Shown here: piece after piece, positions 1 to 14,609 of the stretch
How the letters are laid out: every line of letters starts with the position of its first letter
Numbering within the stretch: the stretch's first letter is position 1
Assembly: GCA_007922225.1 (NCBI GenBank)
Contig: ML680037.1
Location: 3,826,876 to 3,890,875 of the forward strand
Length of the DNA: 64,000 nucleotides
Direction: 5' to 3'
From: Emydura subglobosa
Taxonomy: Eukaryota; Chordata; Testudines; Chelidae
Position numbers and translations under genes: made by a program
The notes under the pieces: generated by a model
Told to the model about the DNA's origin: nothing
Database searches by the model: none
Seen by the model: only the letters and a program-made list of their open reading frames with translations

Positions 1-3000
1 CAAGGGGAATTAAGCACTTGCGATGCAAGCAGTTCCAGCAACCGTCACAGGCGGAAAGAAGGAACTTAGGGGGCGTAGGGCCAGCAGCGCCTCATATACC
101 GCGGCCTGTACAAGGGGATCCAGGGGGCGCCGGAGCTGGCCTTACGGGGTCTACTATAGGGAAATAAGTTCTGGTAACAGTGCACAGAGGCATGCACACA
201 TCTATAATAGAATGGACATAAGCAAGCACTCGAAGAAGAATGTATGTATTGAAGCCCATATAGCCTTACATATCTCGGATACTGGAATGTTTTTGAGTAA
301 TGCCATGGACATTGCATGTGACCTGGTAGAATACATCCAAAGAGCCACCTAAACAGTCTCTGAGTGGAGATCATGGACCTTTGGATAAGTTTGTGATGGA
401 AATGAACAGTTTAGGTGACTTCCGAAATGGCTTAGTTCTATCTAGACAGAAGGCCAATGCTGATCTGACATCTAAGGTTTGAAAAGAAGTCTCCTGTTGA
501 GCCAAGTGATTTTTGGGGAAAACACCTGTAGATGAATGGGCTGGTTAAGAAGAAAGTCTGCTAATACCTTAGGTAAGAAGGGTGTGGTTGTAAAAAAACC
601 TTTGTCTTTGAAGAACACTGTAAGGCGGGGTGGTGTCTGCCATTATGTCCCAATTTCTCTGACTCCATGGGCTGACGGGATAGCCACTAAAAAGGCCACC
701 TTCAGAGAGAAGTGAAGCAAAGAACCTGTTGCCATTGGTTTGAATGGAGGTGTTGTGAGACATCTAACCACCAAGTTGAGATCCCATGTTGGGGTGGGGG
801 TACAGATTGCCCAAACTTTTAATAAACCTTGAAGACATAGGGTGAGAAAATACAGAAAACCCTTCTACTGGAGGATGAAAAGCTGATATCACAGCCAAGT
901 GAAACTTTGAGATAACCCTCATTTCTTTAAGTCCAACAGATAATCCAAGATAGCTGAGAAATAAGGATTTGGATACAAACCACTGGCATTGACACCAATG
1001 GCTGAATCTCTTCCACATCTGCAGGTAAGTGATTCAGGTTGACTCCTTTCTACTGTTCAGTAGCAACTTTATTTCTGCAGAACAGGTAGATTCTAACCCC
1101 ACAAACTATTGAGGAAGCATGCCCTGAGGCAGAGAATCCCTAGTTTGGGGTGACAAATGACTTGTGTCTCAGGAGAGGATATGGAGAATGAGTAGAAGTT
1201 GGATTGCCAGGTGGATGGATAGGTAAAGCAGGTAAGGATATCAAACTTGTTTTGCCCAAGTCAGGCCTATAAGGATAATCCTGGCCTTGTCCTGGCTGAT
1301 CTTGTTCATCACTCTCAGTATAAGCGATGCTGAAGGAAACAAGTAGAATGGATCCTTTATCCAAGACAGTAGAAATGTGTCTCCCAGAGCATGATGGTGT
1401 AGACCTCCTCTTGAATAGAACAGACTTCTTTTTTCTGAAGGTAGCAAAGCGATCCACCTCTGGAAATCCCCAAGTTTGAAATATACTGTGAAGAATCCAA
1501 TTTCCATTCATAATGCTGGGAAAAAATGCCTGCTGAGCGCATTGGCTGTGGTATTTTGGGTGCCAGGATAGACAGCTGAAATATGGATCTGATAAATTAT
1601 ACACCAGTTCCACAGCTTCAATGCTTTGGTGCACAGGAAGGGGGATCTTGCTTCCCTTTGCTACATTCTTTGTCACGATCCAGATTGATTTGCCCCCAGT
1701 GAGGGGCAGAAAATGAAGGCAGGCATTCCTGACTGCTCTGAGTTCCTACAGGTTGATATGGAGACTGGTTTCTTGAGATGACTATCTGCCCTGAGCCTCA
1801 GAATTATTGAGGTGAGCTTCCTATCCCAACAGGGATGTGTCCATTGTCACAGTGATCATTGGAGTTGGACAAAAGAAAGGAATGCCTGCACTGACATTGT
1901 GCTGATCTTTCCATCAGTCTATGGCATCTTTTACATGAAGGGGAATTGACACTTGCTTGTCTAAGATCTTGCTGATGAATGCATAGATCTTTTTTTTAGC
2001 CAGCCCCTGGAAGCAATGGAGGCATAATTTTGCATGATTGGTAACAAAGGTGCAAGCTGCTTTATGACCCAGGAGCAATAGACAGTTCTTTACTGAGGTG
2101 TGAGGATTCTCTTGAATGGTACTGACAAGATTTAATAATGGTATGAAGGGGGAGGTAGCCCTATCTGTTAATGAATCTAAGGATGTCTCTCTAAACTCTA
2201 TTTTTTAACAGCGCTTAATGTGGATTTTCTCACATTGAGCTGAAGACCCAATTGCAGGAAAAGAGAAAGGGCTATCTAAGGGGATGACAGTACTGCTTTG
2301 TATGATTGACCCTTGATCAGCCAGTTGCTGAGGTACAGGAAAACTACAGAATTGAACTGGGTGAGATCTCTGGACAGTTTGTTACCTAAATCTTTTACTT
2401 CTAGTGTATCAATACCCAGAGATCATAACATGGCCCTGGAATATTTTAATGGTTGAAGAGACTCACCTGTGATCTCTGAAAACAGCTTCAGACCACTGAA
2501 GGAAGGTCTTTGACAGTCTTATGAACTTCTCTCAGGAACCTCAAAACTTAGAGCCATGACACTCTGCACGTAACTACCACTGAAGAGATGGACCTGTCCG
2601 TGCTGTTTCTGGCATTTAAGCATGCTTGAAGTGAAGTTCTGGCTAATAGCTGACTCCTAACGATGACCTGACATTGTTGCCTTTGCTCCTGTGGAAGATG
2701 ATCAATAAAAGTTGAAAATTTATTGTCATTTATGAAATATTTAGCCTTGATTGATTGATTGTGATCTGGAATTGAAGGACCATAGATGAGCAGGACTTCC
2801 ATCTAAAGAGTCCAAGCACTTTTAGTCCTTGTTAGATGGGGTAGACTTGGAATAGTGTTGCTTACCCCATTTGTTCACTACATCCACCACTAAAGAATTA
2901 GGTGACAGGTGGGAGAAAAAGAATAGAGTCTTTGGATGGAATATAATATTTTTTTATCTGCCCATTTGCAAGTTGTCAGAACCATAGCAGGTGTTTGCCA

Positions 3001-3240
3001 GTTTGTGGGGGTCCAGGAGTGCCTCTTTAATAGGGAATGCAACTCTGTATGGTGTTGATTGTAAAATGTCAAGCAACTTGTGTTGCAAATCCTTTAATTC
3101 TTCAAGTAGTATTTGAAGGGTATTTGTCACCCATTTTGAGGTCCTGAAATTTCTGGAGATCAGCCATCTGAGATGGTTGAGAAGGAACTGAGGGCAGTTT
3201 TCCAGCAAATTTCTAAAGATCAAGATGAGACCTATGCAGG
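1..3240 (-). mobile_element. Degenerate DIRS retrotransposon, copy A
   Basis: This is a remnant of a tyrosine-recombinase (DIRS) retrotransposon beyond the 3' end of TGFBR1. Reading on the minus strand, 2802-2548 resembles DIRS gag (FIDHLPQEQRQQCQ, LLARTSLQACL). About 2340-2290 matches the reverse-transcriptase active-site region but reads FLYLSNWL in place of YLDDWL. About 1900-1680 resembles the RNase H region (LELRAV). 1540-1240 matches the post-RNase-H segment (FQTWGFPEVDRFATF, DKDPFY). Positions 1-245 are a terminal-repeat-like end ending AGCACTCGAAGAAGAA on the plus strand. Stops and frameshifts are frequent and the N-terminal half of the RT seems deleted. The element is dead. Confidence 0.7.
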
Positions 3241-3484
3241 AGGCAAATTATGGTGATGGAGATCCAGGAACTCCCTCATTTCCCTTATGGTTGGCACAGG
3301 CAAACCACCTTCACACCTGCAGATTTTCCCTACAGAAGGAATTTTCCATCAGCTACCTCCCCATTTTACACCACCTACCTGGCACAGAGTGGCCTCAGTA
3401 GATCAGAGCATCCTGCTCGCTGTAATGATTGTATTTATATAATGTTTGCACTTTGTCTCCAAAAGACAAGACACGGTTCACTTA
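3241..3484. other. Unclassified spacer between gene end and DIRS copy A
   Basis: No gene or repeat was recognised here. The sequence includes the putative GU-rich downstream element of the TGFBR1 poly(A) site near 3460-3475. Confidence 0.5.
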
Positions 3485-6400
3485 TCTACTTTGAAAAAAG
3501 TAATTTATTTTCATTGCTTTAATCTTTCTACTGTAGTGTTAGCACTTAACATAAGCATCACTCTTCTACTTTCTTATATACAATCCATTGTACTGTATAC
3601 TCTACAAATACAATACATACTTTTCAGAAATGTAAGGGAAAATGCACAAGTTTGTAAGGTTTAAAAAAAAATGACAAACTCATCTGTACAGGATTCTCAA
3701 GTTTATCACCCAAAATGCAGAATTTATACAAGGCATTATCCACACAGCTCTGGAAGAGCAGATGCTACATTGACAAAGCAGCAACAAACTTACAGAAATA
3801 CAATAAAATACAGAAAACAAAGGGTGTGTATTTTGGGCACAATCAACAATACAGTTAGTGCCACTGAAGTTGTAAATTTAGCAATAACCATATTTTCTAG
3901 AAACATGTAATTGCAAACCTGGAGAATGCTGTGAAAAATATTAAACATTATATACACGATGAGGTAAATGTACCTTGGTCTTTAGGAGGTAATTTAAGTT
4001 TAAAGCAACTGACATACTGAAACTTTTCTTTTACATGTAAAATAATTTCAACACCCTTGTCATCATTTCAATGGCACAATATCAACAAGGAGCTAACTAG
4101 AGAGAGTAGGTTTCATGGCACTCAACTCACAATTATTTTGTAAAATAAAATAATAAAAAAATAGCCTCTGACTTCACTTGATAGCTGTAAATCCTCATAG
4201 AGTCAATCCCAACGTCATTATCTCTATATACAATATTCCCATTAGGATTACAAGTGAAAAGTTTAATTTGGAGGCAAAAGAGTGCCAGCACTGACCAGAC
4301 AGCATAAAAACATCTCAGAATTCCTGCTTTCAAGGTTGAAGGGTCCCTGAAGAATTCCAACATGCCAAAAGCGACTTTTCAGTCTTTTCAGTACCAGTCC
4401 ATTTCTAACAATCCTTCTATGTATGTCCATAGCCATCTAGTCACATGTCTGTAATTTGAAGTGAGGCTTCAGTGCTACTAAAAAGGTCAATTTAATAAAA
4501 TGCATGAACCTTGAAGAAGTGAATGTAGTGTATGTATATTTACAATAAACATTTGCATCAGTATTTCTCATATCAAATTGTTTTGGTATATCCTTGAGAT
4601 GATATAAAATTAATATTTTGAGTGCTAAAATATTTTGGTCCCCCTGGATTTCCAAGAGCAGATCTTGTAATTTACAAGCTTAATTTAAAAAATATTAATG
4701 TGTGTCTGTGTGCACATAGATAAATGATTTTACACAGGTAACAGATATAAAAAGCTACATATAATATACAGACACACCCATTCATAAAGGTGTTCTGATT
4801 GTATAATGGAAAACACAAGAACAAAGCTTAAACTATTTGTGATGCCATATGAACCCAAGGTACACTTAGGCTTATTCACAATTTTTCTATTCTGCATTTT
4901 ATGATATTCACATAATACGTTTGTCCTCAAAATAATCTTAATTAAAATTAGACAATATATCAATTCAAATTCTTTTTGCATGGTTCTACTACAAAAAGTG
5001 TTGAAAAATTCAGAGGAGAAATTTAGAAAAAATTGCAGCTTTCAAGAGAAAGCTATGGCTAGTAGGTGAGACACACAATATTATCTATGTATCTCTGTTA
5101 TAGTACAGCTGACTGGAGCAATTTGCCTGCAGCAGTCCTGTACATCTGGCTCTAGTTGTTTTAGCGTGATAGTATTGTATTTTTATAACAGAAGTGTTTA
5201 ATTTTTTCTAAAATCATAACTGTAAAATATATCCCTATTACTGCTATTGTAAAAGGTCAGATAAAATATGATTTTTCTAAAAATAAACCCTAAAATCACC
5301 TACCCTCCAACTATCAAATCCCAAAATACAGAATACAGAGTTATGGAGACACCTGGTGGGTACTCCATAGTTAGCTCTGTATCCAAAATAGAAAATATAC
5401 CGTTTTCTCTAAAACAGTGAGCCAACTAGTATGAAATTTCATTCAGAGTTAGAAAATTCAGAGAGTGTAAGAACTATGCAAATTTTCACTTGATTTCTCC
5501 TCAATTTTTTAAAATGGGAAGTCTTTGAAATTTTGTTCTGGCTGTAATTTTTCCCTTGGTAGTTCTACTTTTTATTGTTGACCAATCTCTTTAAAATGTA
5601 TCACTTATCTACAAAAAACCTGCTCAAGAAGTGGATGCCGTATAGATCTGGTGCAACGGATAGTTTCTGGTTTTTTAGTATTGCATTTAGGATTATTTTT
5701 AGCTGTTCATGTTATAACTGGAAGTTGATGTGCCGTGCACCTAACCTTGACTGATGGAGTCTGAATGTAGATAGACATGACTGATTATACACACACAAAT
5801 TGATTGTGGCCAACTACACACAAATTTGATTGATGGGGCTGAGGACATACTAGCCTGATTGATTGGATGGGGCAGGCATAGGCAAACTTCAAATTTGTGT
5901 ACACTCAGACCCAATCAATCACTCTTCACCAAGAGCTTCACTTTTCTGCCAGATTCTACAGCAGAATAGGACGTTCATGCTCAGTAGCAATAAAATATTC
6001 AGTCAGCAATTCCACTTCTGTCCCCCCACCACAGGTCTACAATCCCCATTTCATTTAAGTTTTACCCCCCAGTTAAGCGTTACAATACTAGGAAACAAAA
6101 CTGAAGCACTTAGGATTGCTATACATTACACAGTTCATAGCAGACACCTGAGAAAGCAAGGAAATTAAACCTTATGCCATCTAATAGTATATATCCTCTT
6201 CTCCTTCACCCACAGGTGCACACACCTTACTTTTAGTAAAACTAGCATATACCACAGACCAAGCAACACAACCTTAAGTGCAATTCTAACATCCCTTGTC
6301 CAAATTACCTTTTCTCCACATAACTGCTAGTACTGATGAAAAATCACTTAAGGAGCCATATGAAGGTTTATAGCAGAGCAGAGTTAAAATTGCAGTGTGT

Positions 6401-8052
6401 GGTGTAGGATAGTTGCACTATCAGTAAGGTGTGTGTGAGCGTGACAGAGATTATGACCTATGGGATAGGTGAGGAGGTGGGTGTGAGTAAGAGAGATGAT
6501 GTGCATATAGCAATCTTTTAGTTTCAGAACAAAAATTATTCTCTTGGATTTTTTTTTTTAAATTTATGTGTTTAACAAATTTTTAAGAGACATTCAGACA
6601 AGTAGTGATATAATTTGTATCTTAAAAATTTGTTAAAATCCTGTGATAAGATGTACCTGTTTGGGATTTGAAGGTTGAGTAAATCTGTGCATATTTTTCA
6701 GGGTTCTAATGACAACACAAACTGTCTTTGCTCTTGTAGCTATAACAAGAGTACCAGAGCCCCCTGGTGTGAGTATCCAAAGCCCTGCAGCTCATCACTT
6801 AGTGTATGTCAGATATACGTATGTATACTATCTGTAACTTGAGAGCAGCTTTTAACTTCCTAAAAAACAAGCCCAAACATTACTGTTAATTATCTCTAAT
6901 TATAGATGAAGTTAATTCTTCTATTTGCAAATAATACTATTCTTTGAGAAGAAAAAGGAAAGAGTTCGAGGAACTGAAAAGTAAATTTCTCACAAGTGGC
7001 TTCGAAGAGTAAAACTTCTTCCCTTTTACCTTAAAAACCTTTAGTCCTCTTACTAGTTTTCTTAGATAAGAGTATTACACACATTTTAAGAGTTCCACTT
7101 CATTAAATTCTTCTTAGATAATGTAATTAGAACTTATAACATGTGATGCAGTTATAGAACATAACACTGAATTAACTGATTTGCATACCATTTAAGTCCT
7201 ACAGTGGTTTAAGAATCAGATCTTGGTAATAAAAGTATTCCAAGAACGATGTAGCTACATGCCAAACAGAAAGATAATTATGTAATTAAGCAAAGGAATA
7301 ATTGAATCTTTTAATCTCAATTTTGAGACCACAAGTACCATAAACTTTTTATGTTCCTATTGATTTGCATTAGAAAGGCTCAGAACTGGCACTTACTGGT
7401 ATAGTACAATCTATTTTGAAGGCAATGCAATGTTTTGAAGAAGTGAAAGCACAGTAACAGTATACAAAATATAGTTGCATAAATTATGTTCCCCACAACT
7501 GAATGAGGTCATTTTTGTAAATCAAGGTAGGTGTCCAATTGATGTAAGCTTAATAGCTAGAAAGTTATACTGCAATAGTACATTCAAAACCTGAATCAAA
7601 TAAAAATTTTGCAATGGTTCAGAATACTCGGTGTCCCAACCACAAATAAAATCATTTAAGAACCCTCAATGCACTGTATACAATTTAGTGAATCAGCTCC
7701 ACTACCTTAAAAATGATCTTCATGTCTTCAGCATAGTTAATGAAAAGTTAAGACCAGTAATCAACTTTTAAAAATGAGTTACACATTAATAAAAATAAAG
7801 CTAGACTACACAATGTTTTATAAGTGTCCTGGGAAAGAGGTGTTCACAGTGCACAAAAAAGACCCAAACACAACTGTTTACGATGTCCACAGAAATCCTG
7901 GGGTGAACAACTGATGTTCCCATAAAGTATCAAAAGGCAGCAATATTCTTGTTTCCTCAGTGAGATAGAGCTATTAAGCTATTAACCTTCTGAACACACC
8001 ACCCAGGATCAGATATGGATCTTTAAAGTGCTCTTCAGTAGTAAATCCAGGA
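3485..8052 (-). other. TGFBR1: TGFBR1 3' untranslated region
   Basis: About 4.6 kb lies between the TAA and the first good poly(A) signal that has a GU-rich downstream element. From memory the human TGFBR1 3'UTR is of similar length (4-5 kb). The stretch is AT-rich and free of the transposon fragments that fill the flanking DNA, which suggests selection against insertions. I cannot place individual microRNA or AU-rich regulatory sites with confidence. The 3' limit is inferred from signal sequences, and earlier cleavage sites are possible because several other minus-strand AATAAA motifs occur. Confidence 0.6.
3504..3509 (-). terminator. Probable TGFBR1 poly(A) signal AATAAA
   Basis: Plus-strand TTTATT is AATAAA on the coding strand. 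It is followed about 25-50 nt downstream on the minus strand by a GU/U-rich stretch (GTGTCTTGTCTTTTGG, 3475-3460). Cleavage is expected near 3480-3490. Below this point the sequence soon turns into a DIRS remnant, which fits the gene end. Confidence 0.5.
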
Positions 8053-9087
<1,035 letters not shown>

Positions 9088-9440
9088 ACTTACTTGTACA
9101 GTCACTATGGTTCTTTGAGATGTGTTGTACATATATTCCACTTTATGTGTGCACTCAGCCAGTGCACTAGAGCCAGACTTTTGGTCAGCAGTATCCATTG
9201 GGGCAGCACATGCACCCTGAGTGTCCTCATGCAACTCCAACCATGCAGCCACAAGCAGCGAGAACGAACTGAGGGGAGTCAGGGCAGTCCTGCCCTTTAT
9301 GTCCTCAGTTGGAGGCATGAGGACACTCAAAGCACACGTGCTGCCACAATAGGTACTGCTGACCAAAAGAGTCTCCCACTTGGATGCACACACCTGAAAT
9401 GGAATGTGTATACACAACACGTCTTGAAGAAGAATCCTAG
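9088..9440. repeat. Palindromic (foldback) repeat related to DIRS ends
   Basis: The two halves are near-complementary. The left arm reads TTTTGGTCAGCAGTA, then GAGTGTCCTCATGC. The right arm carries the same words in reverse complement (GCATGAGGACACTC, TACTGCTGACCAAAA). Both ends carry the ATTCCA / GTTCTTTGAGATGTGTTG type of border. The same words occur at the borders of the DIRS copies near 24.1-24.3 kb and 33.8-34.05 kb, so this is a related solo unit. It could be a DIRS inverted-terminal-repeat derivative or an independent foldback element using those ends. Confidence 0.65.
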
Positions 9441-9489
9441 ACATTCCAGCTACACAACCAAAGTACTCTGGAGGGAAATAGGGGAGGGA

Positions 9490-9690
9490 AGAATATGTAG
9501 AAATGAAGGGCTGGAAGGGACCTCAAGAAGTCACCAAGTCCAGCTCCTTGCCTAGACTATCCCTGAAAGGTTTTAATTCAAGATCTTATTTAAAAGCCTC
9601 CAAAAATGGGAATTCCACAACCTCTCTTGGAAGCCTCTTTCAGAGCTCAGCTACCCTTATAGTTAGTAAGTTTTTTCTACAAAGAAAATG
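9490..9690 (-). mobile_element. CR1 LINE 3'-end fragment
   Basis: The plus strand reads GGCTGGAAGGGACCTCAAGA, then the CCACAACCTCTCTTGGAAGC type of CR1 3' segment. This is the same family part as the better preserved copy at 16516-17514. It is 5'-truncated and non-coding. Confidence 0.75.
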
Positions 9691-9714
9691 ATTGTGGTTA
9701 CTCTCCAAGTCTGT

Positions 9715-10325
9715 ATTACTAGACAGGAAATATCATAACGGCACTATATAACTCCATGGTACACCCACATCTTGAGTGCTGTGTATCATTCTGGATGCCC
9801 CATCTCAAAATTAGATATATTGGAATTGGAAAAGGTACAGAGAAGGGCAACAAAAGTGGTTAGGGATATGGAACAGCTTCCAAATGTGGAAAGATTAAAA
9901 AGATCGGGACTTTTCAGCTTAGGAAAAAACAGAGGAGTAAGGGGAGATATGATAGAGATGTATAAAACAATGAATGGTGTGGAGAAAGTGAATAAGGAAG
10001 TGTTATTTATCACTTTATATAAACACAAGAACTGGGGGTCACCTAATTAAATTAGTAGGCAGCAAGTTTAAAATCAGTATAAGCAAGTACTTCACACAAT
10101 GCACAGTCAAGTTGTGGAACTCGTGAGTGGAAGGCCAAAAACAATAATGGGTTCAAAAAAGAATTAGATGAATTCATCGGGAATAGATCCATCAATGCTA
10201 TTAGCCCAGATGGTCAGGAACACAACCCCATGAGCTTTAGGTGTTCCTAAACCTCTGATTGCCAGGATCTGGGACTGGACGACAGGGGATGCAACAGGGC
10301 ATTATTTGATAAGAACCCTGTTCGG
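9715..10325 (+). mobile_element. CR1 LINE fragment (RT C-terminus and 3' end)
   Basis: The plus strand encodes degenerate CR1 reverse-transcriptase C-terminal sequence: MVHPHLECC followed after a frameshift by LEKVQRRATKVVRDMEQLPN and RLKRSGLFSLGKNR. It then runs into the CR1 3' region. It lies head-to-head with the CR1 fragment at 9490-9690, which points the other way. Confidence 0.75.
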
Positions 10326-10544
10326 TATAATTTAATTTGCAGTACCCTGAATTTAAAATGTGGGGCCACTTAAAATAATTGGTTTAACAACAGATTTTGC
10401 ATCAAACACTTAGTAAATGTTTGATAGTTGAGTAGGAGACCAGGAAGCTTTTTAGCATTTAGGAAAACATGACATTTTAAATTAATATAATTAGTGTCAG
10501 TCAATACCTACTGAGATGAATGGGGGTTGCTAAATACCCTCAGA

Positions 10545-10975
10545 CTTTGGGCTCGTCTACACAGGGATACTCAGGAAAGTTAAGATGAATTAACTTCACA
10601 CCTGTAGTTAAAGCACATTAAACCTTTATAGATACTCATTCAGAAGTAAACTGGTCTTAGTTCACTTTATTCTAAGACCTGGTCGACACCTAAAATGTAG
10701 GTCAACATAGCTATGGCACTATAAGGTGTGAAAAATCCACACCTAAGAGAGTTGCCTATGCCAACCTAACCCCCAGTGTAGCTGCAGGTAGGCTGACAGA
10801 AGAATGATTCCATCAACCTAGCTACCATTGCTTAGGGAGGCTGTGTTCCTACAGCAACAGAGAAATCCCTTTCATTGTGTCAGGATGGATCTACATTACA
10901 GGGCCTTAGCTATGCCATGATAGTCCCCATAGTATAGACATGGCATTAATGTATACATGGTCTTAGTGCCTGCCT
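10545..10975. mobile_element. Nested short inverted-repeat DNA elements (GTCTACAC type)
   Basis: An outer border GGGCTCGTCTACACAGGG at about 10548 and an inner border GACCTGGTCGACACC at about 10677 face matching reverse-complement borders (ATCTACATTACAGGGCC, AGTATAGACATGG) near 10890 and 10940. The layout suggests one non-autonomous DNA transposon inside another. Superfamily assignment (PIF/Harbinger or hAT) is uncertain. Confidence 0.5.
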
Positions 10976-11604
10976 GCTGTTTTGCCACCACATCATTGGT
11001 GTGAATCTGTCTATATTAGGGCATGGTAACAAAACGGACCCAAAGAATGGAAATGCATGATTTCCATTATATTATATTCAGTTTTTATACCTTCAAGGAC
11101 TGCCAGCCAAGTATTATCAGCACAGATTTTTTATATTCCTTTGTTAGTGTTCTGGTCACTTGCAAGGCATTTATATGATCCTGCAACAGTAGATAAAAAC
11201 TATCCTCTGGAACATCTGTTATTCAGTTTGCTATTTTACTTTTAATTAAAAGTAATGAAATACATTTGTTGATCTGCAGTGAGGTTTCCTGGATAATTCT
11301 GTGTTTTGTCATTTGCAGTCACATGCATTTTTTGGACAAGTAACTTTAGCCACCATTCATGGGAAGGGCTCTTAGAATTCTCGTTAAACTAGCCAGACTT
11401 GGTAAGAGTGTTTTAAACTTTTTGTGCATAACCACCTCCACAGACTGTCATCATGCAGTAAATTCACAATGATCAGAAAGTCACTGAAGTTCTCTCAGAG
11501 GCACATACTCATCTCCTTTCAACAAAATCGCAAGGAAAAACTGATTTAAATACGTACAATATAAAAGCTGCACAGTCTGCTTGAATTATTTCAATCTTTG
11601 CCTA

Positions 11605-11814
<210 letters not shown>

Positions 11815-11859
11815 TTAACTCATTCTCAAGAGTTTTTTGCTGTTCTAACTAAATACTTA

Positions 11860-11985
11860 TTTTATACAGTATTTTTAATTAGCAGATCTAAAAGCTCTTT
11901 ACAAAGGAAATAAATATCATTATCCAATTTTACCAATTAAGTGACCTGACCAAGCTCACACAACTGCCTCAGTTTAGAGCTTTGT
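11860..11985 (+). repeat. Ancient MIR/L3-like fragment
   Basis: The pattern AAAGCTCTTTACAAAGGAAAT, then ATTATCCAATTTTACC, then CCAAGCTCACACAACTG is the decayed form of the common vertebrate MIR/L3-type module. No coding content is present. Confidence 0.4.
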
Positions 11986-12489
11986 AACTTTCTAATAAAA
12001 CATATATAGGCTTATGTAAATTGTGTCTCCCTGAATTTCAATAGAAATTGGTTGTTTCATTGGCATTAAACAAATTAAAGATATTCATAAAATCTTTTCC
12101 AAATAGTTTAATTTCTATCCTACCTTTTCATTCTGTGTATAACCACACCTATTTACAAATAAGGGAGTCACAAAAGCATAAACAAGTAGTAATACAGGCT
12201 GTGATTTACATGGGACGGTATGAACAAAATGCAAACCGCATTGCAAGTATATTAAAGGAACTTTGCTGTTTTCTTTGTTTCTATTTTAAAGTTTTATTTA
12301 AAAAGTGATTCTTTAAAGAGTAGGACTGATGCTGTTTTAGGCTTAAACTGAAAATGTGAATCCCTAAGTACAATACAACAGTAACTAATAACCACAGTGC
12401 AATATTGGGAGTTTTTTCCATATTGCACTTTAAATACTTAGGAATAAGTCTTAGTACTGTGTAAGGAAGACCAGATGTACACTTCGCTT

Positions 12490-13430
12490 TACTGATAGAC
12501 TCTTAGACTTTAAAGCCAGAAGGGAACATTAAAATCATCTAGTTTGACCTCCTGCACACTGCAGGCCACAGAACCTCACCCACTCCTGCAACAGGCTCAT
12601 AACCTCTAGCTGAATTACGGAAGTTCTCAAATTTTTATTGGAAGACTTCAAGTTAGAGAATGTGCCATTTACTCTAGGTCAAACCAGCAAGGCATGTGAC
12701 CCACACTGCAGAAGAAAGCAGAATACCCCAGGATCTTGGTCAATTTGACCTGGGGGAAAATATGGTGATCAGTTAGACCCTGAGCATGTGGGCAAGACCC
12801 ACCAGCCAGATACCTGGGAAAGAATTATCTGTAGTAACTCAGAGCTCTCCCCAGCTAGGTCCCATTTGCTACTGCTGGAGATATTTGGTAACAGCAGATG
12901 CGGATGGGCCACGTGCCAGTGTAAGCAACTTCATCATACCGTCCCCTCCATAAACTTATCAAGCTCAGTCTTGAAGCCAGTTAGTTAGTTTTGCCCCCAC
13001 TACTCCCTTTGGAAGGCTGTTCCAGAACTTCTCTCCTTTGATGGTTAGAAACCCTAGTCTAATTTCAAGCCTAAATTTGTTGATGGCCAGTTTATATTAA
13101 TTTATTCTTGTGCCAAAATTGGCCCTTAACTGAAATTAACTCTTCTCTCTCTCCCCTCGGTGTTTATCCCTCTAAAATATTTATAGAAAGCAGTCCTATC
13201 TCCCCCATAGTCTTCATTATATTAGCCAAGCTCCTTAAGTCTCCTTTCATAAGGCAGGTTCTCCATTCATCTAATCTTCCTAGTAGCCTCTCTGCACCTG
13301 TTACAGTTTGAATTCATTTTCCTTAAAGATGGGAGACCAGAATTGCACACAATATTCCAGAGATCTCACCAGTGCCTTTTACAATCGTAATAATGCTTAT
13401 CTGTCTCTTTCCTAGATGATTTGTGACAAA
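12490..13430 (-). mobile_element. CR1 LINE fragment
   Basis: The plus strand reads from the 3' boundary AGCCAGAAGGGAACATTA through TTTGACCTCCTGCACA. It then carries the reverse complement of degenerate RT C-terminal coding (the phrases 'gttccagaacttctctcc' and 'agaccagaattgcacaca' are diagnostic). The copy at 37000-38125 is a close relative. Both are inactive. Confidence 0.75.
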
Positions 13431-13615
13431 GTGAGTTTTAAATTAGATATTGAACATAATTGCATGTATTCTTACCAGTGCAGTCTGTGCTAAACTATAT
13501 ATTATCACAAAGTATGATTGTGTCTTCAAGCAAAACAGATATGCAAAACTGTTTTGTTCTGTAAAACAACTAGTACAAAAATTTATAATTTAATATGCTC
13601 AATTTATTACTATCA

Positions 13616-14609
<994 letters not shown>

